From positions 11,956,137-12,020,136 of the forward strand of contig NC_135172.1 of assembly GCF_041146795.1 (NCBI RefSeq): DNA of 64,000 nt, given 5' to 3'. The position numbers and the translations under genes were made by a program. This document shows positions 21,652-32,491 of this stretch, one piece after another; within the stretch, counting starts at the first letter, position 1; every line of letters begins with the position of its first letter. The notes beneath the pieces were generated by a model. It saw only the letters and a program-made list of their open reading frames with translations, was not told the DNA's origin and did not search any database. The stretch is from Maylandia zebra (Eukaryota; Chordata; Actinopteri; Cichliformes; Cichlidae).

Positions 21652-24600
21652 CAGTTCCTGTTGTGGGACAAACAGGAGCTGAGGAGAGTCAACAACGTCC
21701 CTCAGACGTAAACAATGGTGACAAAATCACAGCTGAGGTTAACAAAGTAAGTACCCCAGCAAAGACTGTCAAAGCACAAACATGTTCTGGCTTAAACCAT
21801 TCAGAGCAGAACCAATCTTTCCAACTCCCTAAACAGTTGATTGGTACCAGAAGTACAGCTCAAGTGACTGTGAGAGGTGAAGAAGTCAACTGTCTTCTTG
21901 ACTCAGGCTCCCAAGTTACCACTGTTCCTGAGTCATTTTACCAGCAGCACCTTTCAGAGCAAAAGATCAAGCCACTACATGACCTCTTAGAAGTGGAAGG
22001 TGCTAATGGCCAGCTAGTGCCTTACTTTGGCTATATAGAAATGACCATAACTTTTCCAAAGGACTTTATAGGTGTTCCAGTAGATGTAAACACACTTGCT
22101 TTAATCGTCCCTGACACTTCACAATCCCTCATGCTCATAGGCACAAACACCCTAGATGTACTGTTCGACATCTACTCAGAGACTGACTTAGCCAATCGTC
22201 AACCCCTCCCACATGGCTACAAAGTAGTCTTCAAAATCATTGAGTTGAGACGGAAGCAGACAAGTGACACCCATCAGGGGGTAGTGAAGCTACTTGGCAA
22301 GATGCCTCAAGTCATTCCAGCTGGTTCAACTGTAGTGGTGGAGGGAGTCGCCCTTGGCGAGGGCCTTCAGGATGAAAAATCAGTTGTAATTGAGTACCCA
22401 TCATCGTCCCCCTTGCCCGGTGGCCTGCTACTTAAAGCCGGTCTGGTGGACTTTCCCCAGCGGCGGCCCCACAAGTTGCCAGTTGTTATAAGCAACGAGT
22501 CTGACCACGACATTGTCATCCCTGCCAAGTGTACTATTGCAGAGGTTAGTGCTTATCAGACCATCCTATTAAAGGAACACAACAAGACCAAACAGTCAGA
22601 ACTATCCCAGAGAACTCCAGAGACTCCGTCTTTCCAAGAGCCCACCATAACCTTCAATTTTGGTGACTCCCCAGTTCCATTGGAATGGAAACAGCGCATC
22701 ACTCAGCAGCTCAGCGGCATGCCTGAGGTGTTTGCACAGCACGACCTGGATTTTGGCCGGACGGACCAGGTGCGACATCATATAAAACTTTCGGATGGCA
22801 CGCCTTTCAAACTACGTGCCCGGCCAATCCACCCACGGGACATTGAGGCTGTCCGGAAGCACATTCAGGAACTCCTTGATGCAGGAGTTATTAGAGAGTC
22901 AGAGTCCCCATTTGCGTCACCCATAGTGGTAGTCCGGAAAAAGAACGGCCAAGTCCGGTTGTGCATCGATTATAGGCGTCTAAACCTTCAGACTATAAAA
23001 GATGCGTACAGCCTTCCGAAGCTAGAGGACACATTCTCAGCCCTCAATGGTTCACAGTGGTTCTCTGTTCTTGATCTAAAATCAGGGTACTACCAGATCG
23101 AGGTCGAAGAAGCAGACAAACCGAAGACGGCCTTTGTGTGCCCTCTCGGCTTCTGGGAGTTCAACAGAATGCCTCAGGGTGTAACGAACGCCCCCAGCAC
23201 GTTCCAGCGGTTAATGGAGCGGTGCATGGGGGATATGCATTTGAAGGATGCATTGGTCTTTCTTGATGACGTGATAGTATTCTCCCGAACCCTTGAGGAA
23301 CACGAAGAAAGACTCATGAAAGTGCTCACTCGTCTAAAAGAGTTTGGGTTAAAGCTGTCACCAGAGAAATGTGTCTTCTTCCAGACTTCAGTCCGTTATC
23401 TGGGACATGTGGTCTCCAGAAATGGAGTTCGGACTGACCCTGAGAAGATTTCGGCCCTTAAAACATGGCCTGTCCCACAGACCCTGCGAGAGTTAAAGTC
23501 GTTCCTTGGTTTTGCTGGGTATTATAGAAGGTTCGTTAAGGGGTATTCCAGCATTGTGAAACCTCTCCACAACTTAACTTCGGGGTACCCACCTAGCCAC
23601 AAGAAATCAAAAGTAAACGCAAGACAAAGTGCACATCAGTACCATGACCCAAAAGACCCTTTCGGAGGTCGCTGGACGCCAGCTTGCCAGGAAGCCTTCG
23701 AGTCAGTCATCCAAAGTCTCACCACTGCCCCTGTACTTGCCTTCGCCGACCCCCAGAAACCCTATATACTGCACACCGACGCCAGTACCACCGGGCTTGG
23801 TGCTGTATTGTATCAGGAGCAAGAGGGACAACTTAGAGTCATAGGCTATGCAAGTAGAGGGCTGTCACGGAGCGAAAATCGCTATCCAGCGCACAAGTTG
23901 GAGTTTCTGGCGCTCAAGTGGTCAGTTACAGAAAAGTTCAGCGACTATCTCTACGGCAACCACTTCACTGTTGTAACGGATAGTAATCCGCTGACTTACA
24001 TTCTGACTTCAGCAAAACTTGACGCAACTAGCTATAGGTGGCTAGCAGCACTGTCCACATTCTCTTTCAAACTCCTCTATCGTCCAGGGAAGCAGAATGG
24101 AGATGCGGATGGATTATCACGCAGACCACACGGAGGGCTAGCGGACGACCTGAAATCACAAAAAGAGATTGAACGCATACAACAGTTCACTCAAGATCAC
24201 CTTTGTGATCCAGACAACATCAATGCTGTAAATCAGTCTGTGGTGAAAGCAATCTGTGAGAGGCAGTTCACCTACAGCGTCAGTCCTGACAATGAAAGAG
24301 AGGCAGATGCAGATTGTGTTGCCTTGGTGGAGGTGCTTGCTGTGTCTCCTAGTGCTGTACCTGATAGCTATGGGCAAGAGGAACAGTTTGGAGGTCTGCC
24401 AACCATTCCCCATCTAACTGAGGCAGAGCTGGCAGACGAGCAAAGAGCCGATCAGTGTATAAAGCATGTTATTTCTCAGATCGAATATGGGGACACACCA
24501 CCTCCAACCGTGCGCACACAACTCCCTGAGCTTCCACTGCTCCTCCGAGAGCTTAACCGTCTTGAGCTCCGCAACAATGTCTTGTACCGGCGACGCCAAG

Positions 24601-26342
24601 AGGGGTCCCAGAAAACCTACCAGCTTGTACTTCCAGCTGAGCTTCGCAACACAGTTCTCACCAGCCTGCATGACCATATGGGTCACATGGGAGTCGACCG
24701 TACACTGGACCTTGTAAGGTCAAGATTTTATTGGCCAAGGATGGCTTTGGACGTGGAAAGGAAAGTGAAGACGTGTGGCAGGTGCGTGCGGAGGAAGGCA
24801 CGGCCTGAAAGAGCGGCCCCCTTGGTCAACATCAATACGACACGACCTCTTGAACTCTTGTGCATGGACTTCTTGTCCCTGGAAGCTGACAGGAGTGGAA
24901 CCAAAGATATATTGGTGATCACGGACCACTTCACTAAATTTGCAGTTGCTATCCCAACACCTAATCAAAAGGCCCGCACAGTGGCAAGGTGTCTGTGGGA
25001 GAACTTTATGGTACACTATGGCATCCCAGAAAAATTGCATAGTGACCAGGGTCCAGATTTCGAGTCCCGCACAATCAAGGAGCTCTGTCAGGTGGCTGGT
25101 ATCCACAAGGTGAGGACAACCCCATACCATCCTAGGGGCAATCCTGTGGAACGATTTAATCGTACCTTGCTTGATATGTTGGGAACTCTCCGTGATCAAG
25201 ATAAGTCCTGTTGGCGTGACCATGTAAGACCCCTGGTCCACGCTTATAACTGCACCAGGAATGAAGTGACTGGTTTCTCCCCGTACGAACTGATGTTCGG
25301 ACGCCAACCTCGGTTGCCAGTTGACCTTGCATTCAACCTGCCAGTGCAAGAGGAACAACACTCATCTCACTCTGAATATGTGCAAAAACTCAAGTCACGT
25401 CTCAAAGAAAGCTACAAGTTAGCTATGGACAAGGCTGCAAAGATGGCTCACAAGAACAAAATGAGGTTTGACAGACATGTAACTGCATCAGACTTGGAAG
25501 CTGGAGATCGGGTATTGGTCAGGAATGTCCGTATCCGGGGCAAACATAAGATTTCAGACAAGTGGGAACACACTGTGCATGTAGTGGTGAGAAGGGCAGG
25601 CAACCTCCCAGTATATACAGTTAAGCCTGAAAACAAAGAGGGTCCCCTAAGAACACTACACCGGGATCTGTTGCTACCATGTGGCTACCTACCTGTGGAG
25701 GAAAGCAGTGAGCATGTACAGAAGCCAGTGTCACGCAGGCCAAGAACCCGTGCAAATCCAGCGCTAGAGGAAGAGAACTCCTCAGACGAAGAAGATGATT
25801 TGCTCATTCCTGTTTGGTTGAGTTCCCCTGTCCACACAGTGAGTGAGAGTCCTGTAAATGTTCCTGATATTGACAACCCACCTGTTTTTGACAGCCAATC
25901 TGATTTTGGCAACATACCTGATATGCCTAACAGTACTACAGATGATACTGAGTACTTATCTACCAATGGAGTCACACCGACCGAACAAGTGGATGAAATA
26001 ACCTTAACTGAAACTGACTCACCTGTTGATGACCCAGACGTCCAAGAAAGGCAACTTCCATTTCAGGAGGCTGGCACCAGAGGTGCGAATTCTGAGGAGA
26101 GAGTGGAGGAGATAGTCCCAGTGGATACAAGGGAAAACATGGATACAAATGATTCTGTAAGGAGATCTGAGAGAAACCGTCGTCCGCCACGACGGCTTGA
26201 CTATACGGAGCTAGGCAATCCTCTGATCACTGCAGCAAAATCATTCTTGCAAGGACTGTCTTCAGCTTGGGCCGATGTCATCAGTGATGGTGAAGAGCCT
26301 GCTTCGCCCTCTTCCTTGACCCGTCAAATAATCATCATTTAA
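21609..26342 (+). CDS. pol: Pol of the Ty3-type element
   Basis: This open frame of about 1577 codons overlaps the end of gag in the -1 frame, as is usual for elements that reach pol by read-through or frameshifting. Visible in order are an aspartic protease (LLDSGSQVTTV), a reverse transcriptase (RMPQGVTNAPSTFQR, VFLDDVIVF), RNase H (ILHTDASTTGLGAVL) and an integrase with an HHCC zinc region (HDHMGHMG, CGRCVRR) and core motifs (MDFLSLE, HSDQGPDF, NPVERFNR). A long acidic C-terminal extension of about 250 residues follows the integrase and has no domain that I recognise. Confidence 0.93.
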   Translation: MGSARLYRFTFKHLTVPVVGQTGAEESQQRPSDVNNGDKITAEVNKVSTPAKTVKAQTCSGLNHSEQNQSFQLPKQLIGTRSTAQVTVRGEEVNCLLDSGSQVTTVPESFYQQHLSEQKIKPLHDLLEVEGANGQLVPYFGYIEMTITFPKDFIGVPVDVNTLALIVPDTSQSLMLIGTNTLDVLFDIYSETDLANRQPLPHGYKVVFKIIELRRKQTSDTHQGVVKLLGKMPQVIPAGSTVVVEGVALGEGLQDEKSVVIEYPSSSPLPGGLLLKAGLVDFPQRRPHKLPVVISNESDHDIVIPAKCTIAEVSAYQTILLKEHNKTKQSELSQRTPETPSFQEPTITFNFGDSPVPLEWKQRITQQLSGMPEVFAQHDLDFGRTDQVRHHIKLSDGTPFKLRARPIHPRDIEAVRKHIQELLDAGVIRESESPFASPIVVVRKKNGQVRLCIDYRRLNLQTIKDAYSLPKLEDTFSALNGSQWFSVLDLKSGYYQIEVEEADKPKTAFVCPLGFWEFNRMPQGVTNAPSTFQRLMERCMGDMHLKDALVFLDDVIVFSRTLEEHEERLMKVLTRLKEFGLKLSPEKCVFFQTSVRYLGHVVSRNGVRTDPEKISALKTWPVPQTLRELKSFLGFAGYYRRFVKGYSSIVKPLHNLTSGYPPSHKKSKVNARQSAHQYHDPKDPFGGRWTPACQEAFESVIQSLTTAPVLAFADPQKPYILHTDASTTGLGAVLYQEQEGQLRVIGYASRGLSRSENRYPAHKLEFLALKWSVTEKFSDYLYGNHFTVVTDSNPLTYILTSAKLDATSYRWLAALSTFSFKLLYRPGKQNGDADGLSRRPHGGLADDLKSQKEIERIQQFTQDHLCDPDNINAVNQSVVKAICERQFTYSVSPDNEREADADCVALVEVLAVSPSAVPDSYGQEEQFGGLPTIPHLTEAELADEQRADQCIKHVISQIEYGDTPPPTVRTQLPELPLLLRELNRLELRNNVLYRRRQEGSQKTYQLVLPAELRNTVLTSLHDHMGHMGVDRTLDLVRSRFYWPRMALDVERKVKTCGRCVRRKARPERAAPLVNINTTRPLELLCMDFLSLEADRSGTKDILVITDHFTKFAVAIPTPNQKARTVARCLWENFMVHYGIPEKLHSDQGPDFESRTIKELCQVAGIHKVRTTPYHPRGNPVERFNRTLLDMLGTLRDQDKSCWRDHVRPLVHAYNCTRNEVTGFSPYELMFGRQPRLPVDLAFNLPVQEEQHSSHSEYVQKLKSRLKESYKLAMDKAAKMAHKNKMRFDRHVTASDLEAGDRVLVRNVRIRGKHKISDKWEHTVHVVVRRAGNLPVYTVKPENKEGPLRTLHRDLLLPCGYLPVEESSEHVQKPVSRRPRTRANPALEEENSSDEEDDLLIPVWLSSPVHTVSESPVNVPDIDNPPVFDSQSDFGNIPDMPNSTTDDTEYLSTNGVTPTEQVDEITLTETDSPVDDPDVQERQLPFQEAGTRGANSEERVEEIVPVDTRENMDTNDSVRRSERNRRPPRRLDYTELGNPLITAAKSFLQGLSSAWADVISDGEEPASPSSLTRQIIII

Positions 26343-26387
26343 CTGTCTACCATGCACAGGGACGTGCATGAGTTCAGGAGGGGAGGG

Positions 26388-27865
26388 TGTAGCCCAGATG
26401 AAAAATATCATACTTATTCTCTTTATATTAACTGTCCACATCAACAAGCGTCGTATTTCCTATGACCATTGAATGCACCTCTCAGTTCACCCCACGTGAG
26501 GGCACCTAGCTCAGCAACCAATCAGAGCCTACCCAGGCCGCATTGACCCTGTCAGCCAGGAAGTGAGGTGGAGGTGCATGGTGTCCCGGGTTTTTCTTAT
26601 CTCAGCAAGAGGAGTGGAGGCATCTGCTACTCAAACCGAGAAATCCACGGACAAAAGAGAGGAAAACTCAGGATTGAGAGGAAGGAAAGCCAGCCTACTT
26701 ACCTGCTGGAAGTCCGGAGTCGAGTGGCTGGATGAAGGAGAGAGGCAACGTCGGTAAGACGAGTGTTATTCTGATGGAAAAAACTTGTAGAGACTTACCG
26801 TCGCGATCATGCTAATGCTAGCTCGGTGTCTCACAGGCTAACCACTCACCTTTCATCCGGAGAGCTGCTGCAATTCCAACGCCAGTGTGTGTTGGGCTTT
26901 TGTGAAACAGAGCAACGGTGAGCAACATGTTCTTAGCTGCTCTAAAGCTAAATTTTGTCAGTTCACTGTGAGTTTAAAGTAATCTAGAGGGTAATTTTTA
27001 GTGCATTTCTCTCTCACGAATAGGCCTATAGCGTGGAGAAATTAAGCACACTGCTTTAATGCCTCTGAACTGAACTCATATGTATATTTTGTTGCTTATT
27101 TGCACATAGTTCTGAATTTGTTATGGTGTATTGTATTTTGAGTGTCAATGGTTACTTACCATAAGTATTGTTTAATTAATGTTTACATGAATAGAGAAAT
27201 ATTTGAGCAACTTAGATGTTTAGTTCTCATAATTGATATGCTTGAAAATTGAATGTTGTACAACAGAACTGTGAGATTTGATAAGATTTAAGATGTTGAT
27301 GCAATGAATATGAGGTGATGCAATATTTTGATTTTGTATTTTAACCTTAAACAATGCATCTGAAACAGACTGATTAGAATGTACATTTTATGACCTGGAT
27401 TATAGGTCAGGTTTTTTGGAGAGGACGGAAAAGTCCAAGGACCAGGACGATATTCTGGTTGTGATAGATGGCGAGCCAACCACTTTGAGGACGATCTACC
27501 CCAAAGAAGATACACACCACACACTCATACATTCCAGTTACATTCACAAGGACCTTTGAAGTTGGCTATCGCCAGCTTAACTCTAAATTCTTAAAGGGCC
27601 CCAACGAGTACTTTTATTTTGTTGAGTGTGCACACTATTTATTTTATTTTATACTTTATCTGTACAAATTGGACAAATACCTGTTATACTTTGTAACAAT
27701 ACAAGAGTGGCTACTCAAAAGTTAACATTGTGTCCAGGTCATTATTGCTGCTCAATACTTTGGCTCCATACGAATTTGGTGTCTTCTGATTCTGGCCAGG
27801 GTCTTATTACGAGCCCAAGTAATTATTGCGCTGTAATTCACCTTTATACCTTAAAGTTGGTTACA
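26388..27865 (+). repeat. 3' LTR
   Basis: This matches the 5' LTR at offset 7946. The small frames embedded in both LTRs are identical except where they run out of the repeat. Confidence 0.95.
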
Positions 27866-27869
27866 CGAG

Positions 27870-28306
27870 CATCCTGGAAGGAAAACTTAATCGGACATAA
27901 CAAGTTAAAACAGTTTGCAAGCTTCAAGCCAAACTGCTGAATCTACCGTCCAGGTTCTCCTTGATAGCGTGACTCTGTGTTGTTCTCCTTCATTCTTCTG
28001 TCTCTGTCTGTCAAATCTCAGCGTATTATAAACCAACTGTTGTCACCCTCTGCTGCTCAGTGTGCTGGCTGTTTTCTCGAGAATCTCAACCACAAGAAAG
28101 TTTATACGAACGAAGCTAAAAAACCTGTGACAGTTTGTGAAACGTCATTAGCAGCAGTGAAATAAGTTAGTTAGTGAAATGATAGAGGCTATTTTATGCT
28201 GGAAAAATTCTTCTAGCACAAAGTGGCCCAATAAACGGAATTTTTTAATACAGAAATACATCTAATGATAAAAAGCAGAGAATTCATTGTCTGTTTTCCA
28301 TTGCAG
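27870..28306. other. Flank between LTR element and GSS exon
   Basis: I see no gene or recognisable repeat, apart from the polypyrimidine tract and CCATTGCAG acceptor immediately before the GSS exon. Confidence 0.4.
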
Positions 28307-28410
28307 AGCTGGGATGCTCGTCTCCTCATGGAGCGCTCTCGAGCTGTGAAGTGTCCAGATATCAGCGCTCACCTGGCTGGTACCAAGAAGGTTCAGCAAG
28401 TGCTCCCCAG
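28307..28410 (+). pseudogene. gss: Single glutathione synthetase exon
   Basis: One exon with TTGCAG acceptor and GTACAG donor encodes [20 protein letters not shown] and [15 protein letters not shown]. This matches the conserved glutathione synthetase segment that carries the [10 protein letters not shown] and LAGTKKVQQ motifs. GSS ligates gamma-glutamylcysteine and glycine in the cytosol. No other GSS exon is present: the next exon, only 147 bases downstream, belongs to KIF1B. This is therefore an isolated gene fragment carried here by rearrangement. Its own frame is open. Confidence 0.8.
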
Positions 28411-28557
28411 GTACAGGATTGGTGCACATGTTGTTTCCTTATTACTCACACAGTGGTAACTGCTTCCTTTGTACACAGTTGAATATCTTCTTTTAAAGCG
28501 TAATGTTGCTCTAGCTGTGCTCACTGTGATCCTGAGCTCCTGTTATGTTTGCTGCAG

Positions 28558-28642
28558 GGGATCCAGCGGAGGATCACAGTGACCCTCATCCACGAGAAGG
28601 GCAGCGAGCTCCATTGGAAAGATGTTCGTGAGCTGGTTGTAG
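28558..28642 (+). pseudogene. kif1b: Isolated KIF1B-type kinesin exon
   Basis: This 85-base exon has GCTGCAG acceptor and GTGAGC donor and encodes [20 protein letters not shown] and KDVRELVVG. It matches the stalk region of KIF1B/KIF1A kinesins, which move synaptic-vesicle precursors and mitochondria along microtubules. Further KIF1B exons on the same strand resume at 35112, but the exons that should lie between are missing, and a HERC fragment and an LRRC31 fragment occupy that interval. Confidence 0.8.
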
Positions 28643-29493
28643 GTGAGCAGCCTGCCTTTAGGGTCTAGTCGTGCTATACCTCTGTGTAGAAAACAAAACC
28701 CCAAAGCACCGAAACAATGTTTTATAGTGTTTGTGTGCTTTTGATAGAGGAAGACAGGACAGAACATCATTAAAGGGATTTGACTTTGTGAGATCACCCT
28801 GAAAACGCACCACTCGGTTCACTCTGAGATATTTTCAGTCTGGAAAGATGAATCTGTCGGGCTTCAGGCTGCTTCTCACTTTAAGCAGTTCATGCTGTAG
28901 CTGATGGACCAAAAATGACATTTGATATTTTAGACATTCAGCTGCTGACTCTGAAGCCAACAGGCTCTTGAGTGTGGATGATTGTGTTGGTACTGGATGC
29001 TGTGATCAAACAGCTGTTCTGATCTGTCTTCATTCATGCCTGTTGTTATTAAGCCTCCTAAGCTCCAAACCAGTAAAAGCAATCTTTGGAGGCAACACCC
29101 TTTTTAGTACTTTGCTGTATTTGTTTGTGATTGTGTGACACTGAACCACAGTGCTATGTATATCCTCTGTAACACTCAGACGTTTCCAGATCAGTGTTTC
29201 CCCCTCAGCTGTTTCTCACTATAGAGTCTTTCCTTTGTAACAATGAGGCACCAGCAGAGCATATCTGGCTCCCAGTCTGTGGCTGATAGTGCCCCCTGCT
29301 GTTAATAACAGGAACAGTGTAACCTTGTATGGAGCTCATAGTGATGGTCTGAAGATTGCTGCTGCAAGGCAGTAATTTGTATCCATGTGTGCTGTCTATT
29401 CTGAGCATATGCAGTTATGTGAGCTCTCAGGTTTTATGTATCAGGACATAATTAAAAACAATCAGGTCCTTAGTAGGTCTTAATATGAGGTAA
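28643..29493. other. Intron-like sequence between KIF1B exon and HERC copy 3
   Basis: I see no exon. A CTCF-like motif lies at 29289-29302 (listed separately). Homology to the palindrome's HERC copies starts at 29494. Confidence 0.4.
29289..29302 (-). promoter_or_regulatory. CTCF-like motif
   Basis: The minus strand reads ACAGCAGGGGGCAC, one mismatch from the vertebrate CTCF core CCASYAGRKGGCRS. Motif match only. Confidence 0.3.
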
Positions 29494-29583
29494 ATATAAA
29501 ACATGAAGTGTTTGTGAGGTTCATCTGCAGCACCTTTGTCTCTGTGAAATGTTTGCTAATTTAACATTTTCCCTCCTAAACAG

Positions 29584-30998
29584 GAAGGAGTTTGTGGAGG
29601 CCTATGTGAATCATGCCTTCAACACATCAGTGGAGAGTCTGTTCCAGGAGTTCAAGCGAGGCTTCTTCCTGGTGTGTGAGCAGGATTTGGTGAGGCTGTT
29701 TCGACCAGAGGAGCTGCAGGGAGTGCTGGTCGGCCAGGACGTGCATGACTGGGAAAAGTTCAAACAGGTACAGTCAGCCAAACAGACACAGGCTGTAGTT
29801 TCACAGCTGTCCTGTAGCACAATAACTGTGTACTGCATACTGTCAAAAGCATTCAGTCGGCTGCTTTAACACAAATATGAACTTGAGTCACATCTCAGTC
29901 TTAATCCAGACTTTTGTATGATAGTATAATATAATAGTCAGCCCACCCTTCGCAGCTATAACTGCTTCCACTCTTCTGGGAAAGCTTTCCACAAGGTTTA
30001 GGTGTGTTTATGGGAATTTTTTGACTATTCTTCCAGAGGTGCATTTATGGTGTCAGACACTGATGTTGGAGGAGAAGGCCTGGCTCACAGTTGCTGCTCT
30101 AATTCATCCCAAAGATGTTCTATCAGGTTGAGGTCAGGACTCTGTGCAGGCTAGTCCAGTTCTTCTACACCAAACTCACTCATCCATGTCTTTATGGACC
30201 TTGTATTGTGCACTGGTGCCCAGCCATGTGCACACATGCCCACACTTTACACTTGGCACAGTGCAGTCAGACAAGTACTTCTGGCAACCACCAAACCCTG
30301 ACACATCCATCGGATTGCCAGTCAGAGAAGTGTGATTCGTCACTCCAGTAAACACATCTCCACTGCTTTAGAGTCCAGTGTTGAGATGCTTAAATCACTC
30401 CATCTGACGCTTTGCATTGTGTTTGTCAGTGTAAGGCTGGGATGCAGCTGCTCAGCCATGGAAACCAATGAAGTTTGGACATCTGTAACAACAGCAGACT
30501 GCAGATATTGGTGACTTAAGTGCACTATGAGCCTTAGCATCAGCTGACTAGCTGTCATTTCCAATTACTTCCACTTTGTTATAATATCACTAACAGCTGA
30601 CTATGGAATATTTAATAGCGAGGAAATTTCATGACTGGACTTGTTGCACTGGTGCATCCTATCACATTACCATGCTGGAATTCATTCAGTTCCTGAGAGC
30701 GACTCGTCCTTTCACACATGTTTGTAGAAGTAGTCTGCATGCCTAGGTGCTTGATCTAATACACCTGTGTCCATGGAAGTGATTGGAACACATTAATTGA
30801 ATGATTTGGATGTGTTAGGGAATACTTTTGGCAACATAGTGTATGCCTGACCTTACAAACTCTATGATTATAACAGTCATTTTCACTGTTTTCAGAACAC
30901 AAGTTATGGTTGGAGATATCATGACCGCCACCCCACCATACAGATGTTTTGGGAGGTATTTGATGAACTAACTGAAGAGCAGAGGAAAGATTTCCTTC
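29584..30998 (+). pseudogene. HERC-type HECT exons, third copy, truncated
   Basis: Exons 29584-29767 and 30896-30998 match 4075-4258 and 5510-5612 of the palindrome at about 99 percent, including introns and the Tc1 relic. Homology spans 29494-31136 and then switches abruptly to LRRC31-like sequence within what should be the next intron. The last HECT exon with the catalytic cysteine is absent. At several sites this copy agrees with arm B against arm A (for example CAAAAGCATTCAGTCGG), at others with arm A, so the three copies share a reticulate history. Confidence 0.85.
29939..30841 (-). mobile_element. Tc1-like element with internal deletion, copy 3
   Basis: This is the same insertion as 4430-5455, but with roughly 130 bases missing at about 30230 and a few bases gained. 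A shared insertion point shows that the copies descend from one locus. Confidence 0.8.
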
Positions 30999-31139
30999 GT
31001 AAGTACTTGCTGAAGCCTCCATTATGATATGTTACTGAAATCACACTGTATCATATAAAACATTAGATTTTTCTGCACTTTACCAAGATACATTAGAGAG
31101 CAGCATTGTTCTGATTAATATACTGTAAAGCTGCTTCTA

Positions 31140-32491
31140 GCTGGTGGACTGAGCCGCCTCACCTTTCACCTGGCTCACGTCACACACCTGGAGAGACTCG
31201 ACCTCCACCTGTGTTGCCTCACGCGAGATGATCTAGAGGCTCTGAGTCAGTTGCTACCAATCTCACACGCCGGACACTAATCGCATGCTCGCTGCAGCAG
31301 TCATGTGACTCGTTGTTTTTCAGTCCAGGTGCTGCCCTCTCTCACTGCACTGACCGAGCTTGATGTGTCATCCAATAAGGAAGTGGGAGGTGTGGTCCAC
31401 CTGCTGGTCTCCGCCCTCCCTGCGACACAAATGAGGCGGCTGCCATTCAACAGCTGCTACATGAGCAACGAGTCCTTCACTGCTCTGGGTAACACACACA
31501 CACACACTTGTTTATTTATAGAAGTTTTCCTTCAAGTCATTCTCCCCGAATACCTCTTCCACCCTCTAGCCTGAAATGGTGAAAACTTTGTGTTTATGCA
31601 TCAGCCCTGGCGGTGTCCTATCTGCGCACGGTGGATATTTCCTGGTGTAAAGTGGTTGGCGGTCACTTGGCGCTCCTGCTGGATGCTCTGCAGCCATCAG
31701 TCGTCAGCGAGCTCCGTCTTTGCAGCTGCGAGCTCACCACTGATGACATGCAACATCTGGGTAACTAACACACAATGACATTATACTTTTTCTTTTTTGG
31801 TCTGTAGTGGATCATTAGGCTGCATAAATGTATATTAAGACAAGTAAAGCCTGAAGGAAATTGATATTTCTTTCATTTATTTCATGCTGCCAGCATCTGT
31901 AGCTGTCGTATAAAACAAAACAATGAAACTATTCGGTGTTATTTTTGTCTCCATCAGAAACATTGTGAACAAAACAGTAAAGTGAACAGGCATAAAGTGA
32001 TCAGTTATCAATGGGTCCTCTTCCTCTGTGCAGCTGCCGTGTGCAGACGGGGCTGTCTCTCCTCACTCCGTGCACTGGATCTGTCCTACAACAGCTTGGT
32101 GGGAGACAACGGTTGGTGCAGTCTGTTTGCAGCAGGAGGTCTGGGCTCTCTGGAAGACGTGGATGTCAGTTTGCGACCTTCAACCTCTGCTCTGTGCTCA
32201 GCCTGGCTGCCCGCTCTGCTCCGAGCTCTGCCTCAAATGCCGGCGCTGGCTCGACTGGCCATGCAGAGGTGGACAGCTGACTGTCAGGAGAGAGAGCAGC
32301 TGAGGTACTGTCTGAAAAAGAGGAGCGTCCTGCTGGAAAGGGATCCAGATTTACAAGACACATCATCAACATGTAAAGGGAACAGTCAGGAGAGCCTAGA
32401 AGAGAGTCAGCCTGAGGAGATTGGAGCGGACCGCACTGGAATTTACTGTCAAAGAGCGACCCACTTTGTTGCTTTATTATTATTTTTTTAA
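31140..32491 (+). pseudogene. lrrc31: 3' end of LRRC31-like leucine-rich repeat gene
   Basis: Four exons are visible: from 31140 (GGLSRLTFHLAHVTHLERLD), 31324-31488, 31605-31760 and 32034-32491 with stop TAA. Each of the inner three has AG and GT splice sites and encodes about two leucine-rich repeats (LTELDVSSNKEVGG, YLRTVDISWCKVVGG, SLRALDLSYN). The final exon ends with the features of LRRC31 (DVSLRPST, RLAMQRW). The first visible exon has no usable donor before an in-frame stop, and N-terminal exons are missing, so this is a fragment. LRRC31 is a cytoplasmic protein of poorly known role in epithelia. It starts right at the HERC breakpoint. Confidence 0.72.

Larger units (their letters stand above)
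18442..27865 (+). mobile_element. Ty3-type (Metaviridae) LTR retrotransposon, whole-looking
   Basis: Two LTRs of 1478 bases (18442-19919 and 26388-27865, constant offset 7946) begin TGTAG and end TTACA. The element is flanked by a 4-bp target duplication, CGAG, at 18438-18441 and 27866-27869. A possible primer-binding region TGGCGAGCCAGCC follows the 5' LTR, and a purine tract AGGAGGGGAGGG precedes the 3' LTR. Gag and Pol frames are long and open, so it looks whole, with no breaks noticed. The LTRs look identical wherever I compared them, which implies a very young insertion. Domain order protease, RT, RNase H, integrase places it in Ty3-type elements. Confidence 0.95.
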
